34,211 nucleotides of DNA from Bacteroidia bacterium (GCA_016212695.1 JACREX010000083.1:1-34211); one strand, 5' to 3'; positions 16,636-24,004 are shown, counted from the stretch's first letter. The notes: generated by a model from the letters alone, not told the origin. Numbers and translations: made by a program.

Positions 16636-17685
16636 ATGAAAATACTTTACGGTGTTCCCGGCGAAGGCATGGGCCACGCCACAAGAAGCAAGGTGATTAT
16701 TTCGCACCTTTTAAAAAATCACGACGTTAAAATTGTATCCAGTTCGCGCGCATACGATTTTCTTAATAAAAATTTTCCCGGCAGGGCGGTAAAGATCGAA
16801 GGATTCCATATTGCCTACAAAGACGGAAGCGTTTCGAAAATGAAAACTTTCAATGAAACGCTGAAATCAGGACCTAAAAATCTTTGGGAAAATTTTAATA
16901 AATACCGTGAAATCGTTAAGGTTTTTATGCCTGATATTATCATCTCCGATTTTGAATCCTTCTCGTATTATTTCGGGAAATACCACAAACTTCCGATCGT
17001 AAGCATAGACAACATGCAGGTGATAGACCGCTGCCGCCTTGAAATTAAAATTCCAGATGATGAAAAATTGAATTATACTATCGCTAAAAATATTATCAGG
17101 CTAAAAGTTCCCAATTGCCGTTATTACCTGGTAACAACATTTTTTCATCCCCCGGTGGTTAAAGAAAATACCGGATTCATTCCACCCATTCTCCGCGATG
17201 ATATTATACAGGCAAAAACTACTTGCGAAGATCATATCGTAGTGTACCAGACCTCGACCAGCCAGACGAATCTTATAAAAATTCTCCAGAATTTACCTAA
17301 GGAAAAATTTCATGTTTACGGTTTCAACCATGATAAAAAATTTGATAATGTCGAACTAAAACCATTCAGCGAAGAGAATTTTATTCACGACCTTGCCTCT
17401 GCAAAAGCAGTGATCTCCAATGGCGGATTCTCTCTCATCAGCGAATCTGTGTATCTGAAAAAACCGGTTTGCTCTTTTCCAATTCAAAAGCAGTTTGAGC
17501 AATTTGTAAATGCCGCATATATTGATTTCATGGGCTATGGCAAACACCTTCGTGAATTTACGGGCGAAGGCATCAAGGCCTTTTTGTATGATGTTAAAAA
17601 ATTTCAAAACAAGATTAGCAACTATAAACAGGATGGGAATAAAGAAACTTTTGCCAGGTTAGACGAGGTGATCGGGAATTTATAG
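16636..17685 (+). CDS. MJ1255/VC2487-family glycosyltransferase
   Basis: 349 aa with GT-B fold features. The N-terminal loop GVPGEGMGHATRSKVI is the donor/acceptor glycine loop of this family (TIGR00661-like, distant to MurG), and the C-terminal domain has ASAKAVISNGGFSLISESVYLKKPVCSFP, which matches the sugar-nucleotide binding region. No signal peptide; probably cytosolic or membrane-peripheral, with an unknown glycan acceptor. It starts 11 bp after parB and may be cotranscribed. Its 3' end overlaps kdsB (convergent) by 6 bp. The short spacer repeats the sequence seen at the end of the MITE-like element at 19373-19495 (AGCGTCTGTCCATA). Confidence 0.75.
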   Translation: MKILYGVPGEGMGHATRSKVIISHLLKNHDVKIVSSSRAYDFLNKNFPGRAVKIEGFHIAYKDGSVSKMKTFNETLKSGPKNLWENFNKYREIVKVFMPDIIISDFESFSYYFGKYHKLPIVSIDNMQVIDRCRLEIKIPDDEKLNYTIAKNIIRLKVPNCRYYLVTTFFHPPVVKENTGFIPPILRDDIIQAKTTCEDHIVVYQTSTSQTNLIKILQNLPKEKFHVYGFNHDKKFDNVELKPFSEENFIHDLASAKAVISNGGFSLISESVYLKKPVCSFPIQKQFEQFVNAAYIDFMGYGKHLREFTGEGIKAFLYDVKKFQNKISNYKQDGNKETFARLDEVIGNL

Positions 17686-18426
17686 TTTGAAATTTTTTAT
17701 TTTTTCCATGTCTTCGGGAGTATCAATAGAAATTGATTCCAATTCAGTAATTCCGGCCTTAATCCTGTAACCGTTTTCGATCCAGCGAAGTTGTTCTAAG
17801 GACTCAGCAATTTCAAGCGGCGATTGCTCTAATTGCGTTATTTCTTTCAGAACTTCGTACCGGTAGGCATAGATTCCGATATGCTTGTAAAACGTATGCC
17901 TCTTTATCCATTCATGGCCAACCACTCCCCGGACATGAGGGATCGGTGAACGGCTGAAATAGATCGCTTCATTATTTTTATTGATAGTTACCTTGGGGCA
18001 GTTCTGATTGAATATTTCGCTGGTATCCGTAATCGGTTTTACAAGGGTTGCTATCTGCGTGTTTTTATCATTGAAGCAATCTTTGATAAGTTTAAGTTGT
18101 CGGGTGTGGATAAACGGCTCGTCGCCCTGAATGTTTACAATCACGTCAAATTTTTTATCTTCTTCCGTGTTGATTATTTCAATTGCTTCGGCAAGCCGGT
18201 CTGTTCCGCTTTTGTGCTGGTCGGAGGTCATGACCGCGTTACCTCCGAATAACAAAACGGTATCTTTTATTCTGTCGTCATCGGTGGCAACATACACCGT
18301 TTCAAAAACTTTTGACGATTGCTCATACACCCGTTGTATCATCGGTTTACCGAGAATCTCCGCTAATGGTTTTCCGGGAAAGCGGGTAGAGGCATAACGT
18401 GCAGGTATGATTCCGATAAAATTCAT
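17680..18426 (-). CDS. kdsB: CMP-Kdo synthetase
   Basis: Activates Kdo with CTP for transfer to lipid A by WaaA, in the cytosol. 248 aa as usual. Diagnostic motifs are IIPARYASTRFPGKPL at the N-terminus (nucleotide loop), ATDD and SGTDRLAEA in the middle, and NIQGDEPFI plus YFSRSPIPHVRG. Its 3' end overlaps the convergent glycosyltransferase gene by 6 bp. It is preceded on the minus strand by the putAbiC-type gene, 20 bp upstream, and could be in one transcript with it. Confidence 0.96.
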   Translation of the reverse strand: MNFIGIIPARYASTRFPGKPLAEILGKPMIQRVYEQSSKVFETVYVATDDDRIKDTVLLFGGNAVMTSDQHKSGTDRLAEAIEIINTEEDKKFDVIVNIQGDEPFIHTRQLKLIKDCFNDKNTQIATLVKPITDTSEIFNQNCPKVTINKNNEAIYFSRSPIPHVRGVVGHEWIKRHTFYKHIGIYAYRYEVLKEITQLEQSPLEIAESLEQLRWIENGYRIKAGITELESISIDTPEDMEKIKNFKL

Positions 18427-18446
18427 CCGTAAAGGGTTTGTCGCAT

Positions 18447-19343
18447 TTATTTGAAAGCCTGCCCGTCGAATTGCTTCGTGTGCGAAGGATCAATGATCAG
18501 GGACTTAGGAATGTTTTTAAGAATAGAATATTTTTCGATGAGGGGCTTGAAATTTTCCCTTCCCTGTTTGCTCAACGCATTATAAAATAATAATGCAAGT
18601 TCATAGCTCGAAAGTTGGGCGCGGACAAAATTTATATATTTCCCTTTATCTTCGATGTCGGAAGTATCAACAAATTTGATGATATGATACAGGTTCCCTA
18701 AATAGTGGCCCAGGTCTGCATGGTTTTCGCTATAAAATTCATCATAATGCTGAAGAATTTTTTCAAGGTTCAGGTCATACACAAACCGCGCTTTCTGTAA
18801 AAATTGCTGAAACAACGTGCTGAAGCAGTCTCTTCCTTTTGCAATTTGGGTATCATTATCCGTGATCCTGATAATATCGAGTGAATTTACAATGACATTG
18901 TGCACGCTTAAAAGCTGAAAAAATGTGCCCTCGAACCGTTCCTGCTTAATACTGTCGTGGAGTTCGTTGAACCGGTGTTTCAGCACTTCATGTTCAATGG
19001 AAGTGGTTTTTAATTCAATTTCATTGAACTTGGTTTCGATGTGGTTCATCTGTATTTGTTGTTTCTGGCTAAGGAAAGCAATAAAGAGAAAAAGAAAGCC
19101 GGCGAGAATCCACAAAGCCAGGATCACCCATCCCATTAAACCGGATATTTCAGAAAATTGTTTGAGCGCTAATTTATCGGCAAGAGCAAAGATGCCGGCA
19201 AGAAGTCCGATAATAATAAGAACCCATGCTAATTTTGCAAACACGGAAATTGACCTGCCGATTTTAGCAATATCTTTATTCAGGAGTTTCTCCTGGGAGA
19301 TTATTTTTTGAAAATCTATATTATCGTCAGCAAAGTTTTTCAT
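18447..19343 (-). CDS. Putative phage abortive-infection membrane protein (putAbiC type)
   Basis: 298 aa. Two transmembrane helices (about residues 34-55 and 68-90) follow a short cytosolic head. After a coiled-coil stretch (about 92-130) comes the domain I recognise as putative AbiC (PF16872): FEGTFFQLLSVHNVIVNSL, GRDCFSTLFQQF, LGHYLGNLYHIIKFVD, and YINFVRAQLSSYELALLFYNALS. The family is named for similarity to lactococcal AbiC; a defence role for this group is predicted, not shown. It stands alone, 20 bp upstream of kdsB on the same strand, without other defence genes. A 123-bp MITE-like element lies 30 bp upstream, and a TATTTTTG -7 candidate lies beyond it (19501-19508, minus). Confidence 0.75.
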   Translation of the reverse strand: MKNFADDNIDFQKIISQEKLLNKDIAKIGRSISVFAKLAWVLIIIGLLAGIFALADKLALKQFSEISGLMGWVILALWILAGFLFLFIAFLSQKQQIQMNHIETKFNEIELKTTSIEHEVLKHRFNELHDSIKQERFEGTFFQLLSVHNVIVNSLDIIRITDNDTQIAKGRDCFSTLFQQFLQKARFVYDLNLEKILQHYDEFYSENHADLGHYLGNLYHIIKFVDTSDIEDKGKYINFVRAQLSSYELALLFYNALSKQGRENFKPLIEKYSILKNIPKSLIIDPSHTKQFDGQAFK

Positions 19344-19372
19344 AATACTCCTTTTGGTTTGTTAAGGCATAA

Positions 19373-19495
19373 TTATATAGTGTCTGTCCATAATATCGGA
19401 TTTTATGAAACCGCAAAGTACACAAAAAAACTCAGCGTTCTCTGCGGTTAATTTTTTTTTGAATTACTCAGACATTATGGACACGCGCTATATAA
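19373..19495. mobile_element. 123-bp MITE-like element with nested inverted repeats
   Basis: Left end 19373-19394 (TTATATAGTGTCTGTCCATA, then AT) and right end 19474-19495 are inverted copies matching at 19 of 22 positions. Inside, AACCGCA and TGCGGTT form a second inverted pair around CGCAAAG/GCGTTCTCTGCGG. There is no coding capacity. The end sequence recurs once at 16621-16635 (AGCGTCTGTCCATA) between parB and the glycosyltransferase gene. The parent transposon is not in the window. Confidence 0.6.
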
Positions 19496-19562
19496 TGATA
19501 CAAAAATAGTGTTTTATTAGAACAATAAAAATGGTTTTATTTCTACCGAGTTAAGTTTTTCG

Positions 19563-20516
19563 TTACGTGTGTTTTAAACTTAAATATTTTTCCGCATCAA
19601 TAGCCGCCATACAGCCTGTTCCGGCTGCCGTAACCGCCTGCCTGTAGTGAGAATCCTGAATATCTCCGCAGGCAAACACCCCGTCAACATTTGTCTTTGA
19701 AGTGCCCGGAATGGTTTTTATGTAACCGACATCATCTGTTTCTATAAACGATTTGAATATCTCTGAGTTCGGCTGATGGCCTATGGCAACAAAAAAGCCG
19801 GCGACATCAATTTTTTTAATTTCACCCGTTGCGTTTTCCAATAATACTCCGGTAACCCCATTGTCGTCGCCGGTGATTTCTTTCGTAACCGTTTCAAAGT
19901 GTATGGTAATATTTGATGTATTGAGAACCTTGTTCTGCATGGCTTTCGACGCGCGAAGATAATTTTTTCTGACTATAAGGTGCACCTTTTTGCAAAGGCC
20001 GGCAAGATACGTAGCTTCTTCAGCGGCAGTGTCCCCGCCGCCGACAACGGCAACATCCTGCCCCCGGTAAAAGAATCCATCGCAGGTGGCGCATGCCGAT
20101 ACGCCCATTCCTTTGTATTTATTTTCAGATTCAAGGCCGAGATATTTTGCTGTTGCGCCTGTTGCAATTATTATGGCTTCTGCTTCCAATAATTTTTCAT
20201 TATCAATAATCACTTTGTGCGGAGGTTTTGAAAAATCAACGGCTGTTGCAATGCCCATGCGTACCTCGGTTCCGAAACGCATTGCCTGTTTTTTCAGATC
20301 TTCCATCATAGTTGCACCCGTAACCCCATTCGGGTACCCCGGAAAATTTTCAATATCGGTAGTGGTCGTTAACTGTCCGCCCGGTTGCAATCCTTCATAA
20401 AGAACTGGTTTTAAATTAGCCCGGGCGGCATAGATGGCGGCAGTGAATCCTGCAGGGCCCGAACCGATAATTAAGCACTTGATTTTTTCTGGTTGCTGAT
20501 TAAAAAGTTCATCCAT
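19563..20516 (-). CDS. trxB: Thioredoxin-disulfide reductase
   Basis: NADPH-dependent flavoenzyme that reduces thioredoxin in the cytosol. 317 aa. The FAD-binding motif GSGPAGFTAA (residues 18-27), redox-active CATC (C142, C145), NADPH-binding VVGGGDTAAEEATYLA and the second FAD motif DGVFACGDIQDSHYRQAV are intact. It lies 61 bp downstream of apt on the same strand, probably one operon. The minus-strand putAbiC gene is 219 bp further on, separated by the MITE-like element. Confidence 0.96.
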   Translation of the reverse strand: MDELFNQQPEKIKCLIIGSGPAGFTAAIYAARANLKPVLYEGLQPGGQLTTTTDIENFPGYPNGVTGATMMEDLKKQAMRFGTEVRMGIATAVDFSKPPHKVIIDNEKLLEAEAIIIATGATAKYLGLESENKYKGMGVSACATCDGFFYRGQDVAVVGGGDTAAEEATYLAGLCKKVHLIVRKNYLRASKAMQNKVLNTSNITIHFETVTKEITGDDNGVTGVLLENATGEIKKIDVAGFFVAIGHQPNSEIFKSFIETDDVGYIKTIPGTSKTNVDGVFACGDIQDSHYRQAVTAAGTGCMAAIDAEKYLSLKHT

Positions 20517-20577
20517 TTCTTTATTTTCTTCAATATTTATCGGTTTAAAAAACTCACGCTTTCCTTGTTAAGTTTGA

Positions 20578-21099
20578 TTATTCTCCTTCAAACTGAACCA
20601 GCGAAAAAACCGGGTATCCTTTTAATTTTTCTCTTCCTTTCAAATCCGGCAACTCAACCACAAATGCACATTCAACCACTTCGCCGCCTAGTTTTTCAAC
20701 TAAGTTGACAGCTGCTTTTACCGTGCCTCCTGTTGCAATCAGGTCATCTATAATCAATATTTTTTCTCCTTTCGAAACGGCATCTTCATGCAATTCAATT
20801 TCATTATTCCCATATTCCAGCGAATAATTTTCCGTGACGGTCTTATAGGGCAGTTTTCCTTTTTTTCTGACAGGAATAAAACCAACATCTAATTTATATG
20901 CCAGAACGGAGCCGAATATAAAACCACGGGCATCAATGCCGGCAATCTTATCAATCTCCATCTCTGCATATCTTTCATAAAGCTGGTCGCATGCTTCCCT
21001 GAATGCGTCAGGATCCTGCATCAGCGTGGTAATGTCCCGGAACATAATGCCCTTAACCGGCCAGTCGGGTATGGTTCTTATCGTGTCTTTGATATTCAT
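20578..21099 (-). CDS. apt: Adenine phosphoribosyltransferase
   Basis: Converts adenine and PRPP to AMP, salvaging adenine in the cytosol. 173 aa. The N-terminal PDWPVKGIMFRDITTLMQDP, the flexible loop region (RKKGKLPYKT), and the PRPP-binding ILIIDDLIATGGTVKAA (residues about 114-130) are typical. It is transcribed divergently from the BMC operon, 318 bp away. With ade downstream of the BMC operon it forms a purine-base pair flanking the compartment, which may or may not be functional linkage. A -7 box (TAAATTTG, minus, 21130-21137) lies 30 bp before the start. Confidence 0.96.
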   Translation of the reverse strand: MNIKDTIRTIPDWPVKGIMFRDITTLMQDPDAFREACDQLYERYAEMEIDKIAGIDARGFIFGSVLAYKLDVGFIPVRKKGKLPYKTVTENYSLEYGNNEIELHEDAVSKGEKILIIDDLIATGGTVKAAVNLVEKLGGEVVECAFVVELPDLKGREKLKGYPVFSLVQFEGE

Positions 21100-21129
21100 T
21101 GCGGATTGTTGTTTCGCGTTACTAAATTA

Positions 21130-21137
21130 CAAATTTA
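21130..21137 (-). promoter_or_regulatory. Putative apt promoter -7 box
   Basis: Minus-strand TAAATTTG matches TAnnTTTG exactly, 30 bp upstream of the apt ATG. No clear -33 box. Confidence 0.5.
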
Positions 21138-21417
21138 TAGAAAGAAATTGAATAATAACTATTGCTGAAAAATAATTACGACATTCTTTATTTTGAATAA
21201 TTTAAAAAAACTGTATATTTACCACCGTATTAATGTTCATGCAGAAAAGCACAACAGGCATTGTTAAACTTTGAATGTACAATTTCCTGCCTGCCGCAGG
21301 CAAGTATTTCGTTTTTAGTATACTGTCAATCTTTTCTTTCAAATGAACTGAATATAATCAGGTAAATTGAAATTATCACAACACAAAATTATTAACTATT
21401 AACAAGGAGGAAATATA
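21138..21417 (+). promoter_or_regulatory. BMC operon upstream region with promoter, hairpin and strong RBS
   Basis: TTTG (21192-21195) and TATATTTA (21214-21221), 18 bp apart, form a plausible promoter giving a leader of about 190 nt. Within the leader is a short perfect inverted repeat TGCCTG-CCG-CAGGCA (21288-21302), of a type dispersed in this genome. AAGGAGG (21404-21410) sits 7 bp before the first BMC ATG; such a strong Shine-Dalgarno site is atypical for Bacteroidota and fixes the start. No coding sequence or recognisable riboswitch is seen in the 318-bp gap. Confidence 0.5.
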
Positions 21418-21726
21418 ATGGAAAATAACGAAATGAGGGCGCTGGGAATGATTGAGACTAAGGGTTTTGCCGCTATGGTCGAAGCTTCGGACGCCATGGT
21501 AAAAGCAGCCAAAGTTGAACTCATTGGATTTGAAAAAATCGGCGGCGGATATGTTACGGCAATTGTTCGCGGCGATGTGGCGGCAGTAAGGGCTGCGGTT
21601 GATGCAGGCATACGCGCTGCAGAAAAAGTAGGCGAAGTGGTTTCTACCCATGTGATCCCAAGGCCTCACGAAAATGTGGACAGCGCATTACCTTTAGGTG
21701 GAAAAATAACTAAGAAAGGGAAATAA
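21418..21726 (+). CDS. BMC-H shell hexamer protein 1
   Basis: 102 aa, single BMC domain (PF00936), the tile of microcompartment facets. Core begins [20 protein letters not shown] and contains the pore loop [19 protein letters not shown]; the domain ends in the usual HVIPRPH. The pore sequence K-I-G-G-G suits a small central pore. The protein is nearly identical to BMC-H 2 (22459-22755): only three substitutions in the shared core, with different tails (this one ends GGKITKKGK). First gene of the operon, with an AAGGAGG site and 2-bp spacing to the BMC-T gene. Confidence 0.96.
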   Translation: MENNEMRALGMIETKGFAAMVEASDAMVKAAKVELIGFEKIGGGYVTAIVRGDVAAVRAAVDAGIRAAEKVGEVVSTHVIPRPHENVDSALPLGGKITKKGK

Positions 21727-21728
21727 CT

Positions 21729-22349
21729 ATGATTGATTTAAGAACGTATATTTTTTTAGATTCCCTGCAACTGCAGATGGCTTCGTATTTATCCACCGTA
21801 TCCCGGGGATATCTGCCCGTAGGCGGCCAGGCTTGTTGTATCATAGAAATTGCACCGGGTATTGAGATAAACACATTAACAGACATTGCCCTTAAGGCAA
21901 CAAATGTTACTCCCGGTATGCAGGTTGTAGAAAGAGCGTTTGGCATGCTCGAAGTGCATTCAGACAGCCAGGGCGATACCCGTATGGCCGGAGAATCTGT
22001 TTTGAAAGCCATAGAAAAAACCGAGAACGACAGAATTAAACCAAGGATTTTAACAAGCCAGTTAATCAAAAATATTGAAGACCATCATGCGCAGTTGATC
22101 AACCGGACAAGAATGGGTATGATGATTTTAAGAGGCGATACCTTGTTTGTTCTTGAAGTTGAACCTGCCGGATATGCCTATTATGCAGCCAACGAAGCTG
22201 AAAAAGCAGCGCATATCAACATTATTGACGTGATGGGGTTTGGTAAGTTTGGCCGTGTTTATATCGGAGGAGAAGAAGCCGAGGTGCTGGAAGCTAAGAA
22301 GTGTGTGGAAAAACGCTTAGCCGAAATTTCCGGCAGGGAAGAATACTAA
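21729..22349 (+). CDS. BMC-T tandem shell protein, double-layer type
   Basis: 206 aa with two fused BMC domains (about 1-100 and 101-200), forming trimeric pseudohexamers. The start LRTYIFLDSLQLQMASYLS, followed by GYLPVGGQACCIIEIAPG, then QVVERAFGMLEVHSD, and in the second half RTRMGMMILRGDTLFVLEVEPAGYAYYAANEAEKAA (given here as positions about 125-160), resembles the double-stacking BMC-T proteins described from the Haliangium ochraceum shell, from memory. Such trimers stack face to face and can gate a large pore for bulky substrates such as sugar phosphates or cofactors. It starts 2 bp after BMC-H 1, with GGGA before the ATG. 109 bp of repeat-rich sequence separates it from BMC-H 2. Confidence 0.92.
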   Translation: MIDLRTYIFLDSLQLQMASYLSTVSRGYLPVGGQACCIIEIAPGIEINTLTDIALKATNVTPGMQVVERAFGMLEVHSDSQGDTRMAGESVLKAIEKTENDRIKPRILTSQLIKNIEDHHAQLINRTRMGMMILRGDTLFVLEVEPAGYAYYAANEAEKAAHINIIDVMGFGKFGRVYIGGEEAEVLEAKKCVEKRLAEISGREEY

Positions 22350-22458
22350 GGCAATGTAAAATGTATAAAGTAAAATGTGCTTTAATTATATTGCAGTTAT
22401 ACATTACTAAAGGTTATTAAAAATAAATAAATTTTAAAAAAAGAATAGGAGAAAAATT

Positions 22459-22755
22459 ATGACTGATAATACAGATGCGCTGGGAATGATCGAAACAAGG
22501 GGCTTTGCCGCAATGGTCGAAGCTTCGGATGCCATGGTTAAAGCAGCAAAAGTAGAATTAATAGGATTTGAAAAAATCGGCGGCGGATATGTCACGGCCA
22601 TTGTCCGGGGCGATGTGGCCGCAGTAAGGGCTGCCGTAGATGCAGGCGTACGCGCTGCAGAAAAAGTAGGCGAAGTGGTTTCAACGCACGTGATCCCGCG
22701 GCCGCACAGCAATGTTGACAGCGCGCTTCCATTAGGCAGGCACCCTAAAAAATAG
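22459..22755 (+). CDS. BMC-H shell hexamer protein 2
   Basis: 98 aa, single BMC domain. Its 87-residue core differs from BMC-H 1 at just three positions (K to R, I to V, E to S); the tails differ (MTDNTD start, GRHPKK end). The genes, however, differ at many third codon positions, so the protein is held by purifying selection or by past duplication, not a fresh copy. Pore loop KIGGGY and HVIPRPH end are retained. AGGAG at 22447-22451 supports the start. Two hexamers with the same pore but different C-termini may mix within facets. Confidence 0.96.
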   Translation: MTDNTDALGMIETRGFAAMVEASDAMVKAAKVELIGFEKIGGGYVTAIVRGDVAAVRAAVDAGVRAAEKVGEVVSTHVIPRPHSNVDSALPLGRHPKK

Positions 22756-22756
22756 A

Positions 22757-22822
22757 AACTTATAATTGTTATTTACGATAATCTTCAGGTAAATCCTTAA
22801 TCGTAAATCGTAAATCGTAAAT
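22757..22822. repeat. ATCGTAA tandem repeat with inverted partner
   Basis: Three copies of AATCGTA(A) at 22799-22822 and an inverted match ATTTACGATA at 22771-22780 lie just before the ATG of BMC-P 1. A related set of GTAAAATGT repeats occupies 22355-22385 before BMC-H 2. They are intergenic microrepeats typical of this genome and may form a weak hairpin. Confidence 0.5.
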
Positions 22823-22826
22823 TATT

Positions 22827-23132
22827 ATGATCTTAGCAAAAGTTGTTGGAACCATTGTATCCAGTCATAAGACGCAGAAAATCGAAGGAATAAAATTCCT
22901 GCTTTTAGAAAAAATAGACCCTGTAACCCTGAATGGGAAAAATGATTTTGTTGTTTCAATGGACAGCGTTGGCGCAGGCATTGGTGAAATTGTCTTTTAT
23001 GTATCGGGCAGCAGCGCCCGGTTTACTGATGTTACAGAGGGAAAACCCGCTGATTCTGCAATCATAGCCATCGTCGATTTTATTGAAAAAGACGGCGCTT
23101 ATACGTACCGCAAAGATAAAGCAGCTAATTAA
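22827..23132 (+). CDS. BMC-P shell pentamer (vertex) protein 1
   Basis: 101 aa EutN/CcmL-family protein (PF03319) that caps the vertices of the polyhedral shell. MILAKVVGTIVSS at the N-terminus, LLLEKIDPVTLNG in the middle, and SVGAGIGEIVFYVSGSSAR are the family landmarks (D.VGAG.G..V....GSSAR). No Shine-Dalgarno site. The next gene starts 1 bp after its stop. Confidence 0.95.
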   Translation: MILAKVVGTIVSSHKTQKIEGIKFLLLEKIDPVTLNGKNDFVVSMDSVGAGIGEIVFYVSGSSARFTDVTEGKPADSAIIAIVDFIEKDGAYTYRKDKAAN

Positions 23133-23133
23133 A

Positions 23134-23421
23134 ATGGTTTTAGGGAAAGTTGTCGGAACCGTGGTCGGTAGCTCAACGAATGTTGGGATTGAAGGAGCGC
23201 GCTTCCTTTTGGTTGATAAATGCAACCAGCAGGGAGTGAAAAAAGGCGATTACTTAGTGGCTCTCGATCTCGTCGGCGCCGGATACGACGAATTGGTAAT
23301 GATATCTGAAAGCACCTCTGCAAGGGAAACGCCTGCCACCGTTAATAAACCCATAGATGCAATAATTGTCGGCATTATTGATTGGATTGACGAGAATGAA
23401 ACGATTGTATATAAGAAATGA
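23134..23421 (+). CDS. BMC-P shell pentamer protein 2
   Basis: 95 aa from the ATG at 23134; a longer frame begins at 23083 but that would overlap the previous gene and precede the family N-terminus, so I take MVLGKVVGTVVGS as the true start. EutN/CcmL signature: LLVDKCN, DLVGAGYDELVMISESTSAR, and a C-terminal beta strand (IVGIIDWIDE). Starts one base after BMC-P 1. The SESTSAR variant in place of GSSAR is a small divergence, which may give a vertex with different pentamer pore chemistry. Confidence 0.95.
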   Translation: MVLGKVVGTVVGSSTNVGIEGARFLLVDKCNQQGVKKGDYLVALDLVGAGYDELVMISESTSARETPATVNKPIDAIIVGIIDWIDENETIVYKK

Positions 23422-23428
23422 GGTATAA

Positions 23429-24004
23429 ATGGGCGTAATCGTTTTAGGCGTTTTAGAATACAGCAGTATTGCAATCGGGATAAAAGCCCTGGACGAAATG
23501 GTAAAAGTTGCACAGATTAACATTATTGCAGCCAGAACTATTTGCCCCGGAAAATACCTTATTGTTTTCAGCGGCGATGTGGCCTCTGTTGAATATTCCT
23601 TTAAAAAAGGTTATGAAACCGGAAAAAACTGTATCGTTGACAGTTTGTTTCTTCCCATGATACATCAGGATGTGATTCCGGCCATTGGAAATGTTGTTAA
23701 TACGGATACCTGGGATTCTATCGGGATTATAGAAACAACATCGGTAGTTTCCGGTATTGACGCCGCAGATAAAGCGGTAAAAGCAGGCGGGGTAAAAATT
23801 ATTGAAATACGGCTGGCCGTTGGATTTGGCGGGAAATCCTATGTGAAAATGATGGGCAGCTTAGATGCCGTTGAAGCGGCCATGGAAGCAGGAACTGTTT
23901 CTGCAAAAGCAAAAGACCGCTTATGTATGGAGACGATCATCCCGCAGCCGCATAAAGAAATAAAACCGTTTTTTTTTGTAAAAGGAGGGTCAAACAGTGG
24001 ATAA
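23429..24004 (+). CDS. pduT: PduT-like BMC-T shell protein, predicted [4Fe-4S] pore
   Basis: 191 aa with two BMC domains (about 5-90 and 98-180). The first domain has LGVLEYSSIAIGIKALDEM and, at the pore, ARTICPGKYLIVFSGD; C39 aligns with PduT C38 (SKTICPGKF), the residue that binds a [4Fe-4S] cluster at the three-fold pore in PduT. The second domain (SIGIIETTSVVSGIDAADKA, LAVGFGGKSYVKMMGS) and IIPQPH end also match PduT. Such proteins are proposed to pass electrons across the shell. GAGGT lies upstream of the start. The aldehyde dehydrogenase gene overlaps its end by 8 bp, implying coupled translation. No PduS/Rnf-like partner is present in the window. Confidence 0.93.
   Translation: MGVIVLGVLEYSSIAIGIKALDEMVKVAQINIIAARTICPGKYLIVFSGDVASVEYSFKKGYETGKNCIVDSLFLPMIHQDVIPAIGNVVNTDTWDSIGIIETTSVVSGIDAADKAVKAGGVKIIEIRLAVGFGGKSYVKMMGSLDAVEAAMEAGTVSAKAKDRLCMETIIPQPHKEIKPFFFVKGGSNSG
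23982..23988 (+). promoter_or_regulatory. Strong RBS deciding the GTG start of the aldehyde dehydrogenase
   Basis: AAGGAGG lies 8 bp before GTG at 23997, inside the end of the pduT-like gene. It supports the GTG start, and so the presence of the N-terminal targeting helix. Confidence 0.7.

Noticed and set aside
18105-18113. TGTGGATAA, an exact DnaA-box match
   Set aside because: It is a single copy inside kdsB; the nearest similar site (TTATCCACC at about 21790) is alone too. No cluster, AT-rich unwinding element or dnaA is seen, so no oriC is claimed despite parS and parAB.
21288-21302. Operator or riboswitch for the BMC operon
   Set aside because: The inverted repeat TGCCTG-CCG-CAGGCA belongs to a dispersed GC-rich repeat type seen also near 9940 and 32284, so it is not specific to BMC regulation.
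22799-22822. CRISPR-like tandem repeats
   Set aside because: The units are only about 7 bp with no spacers and no cas genes; they are intergenic microrepeats.
23083-23133. Upstream start for BMC-P 2
   Set aside because: It would overlap the end of BMC-P 1 and add a non-family N-terminus; the ATG at 23134 begins the EutN/CcmL fold.
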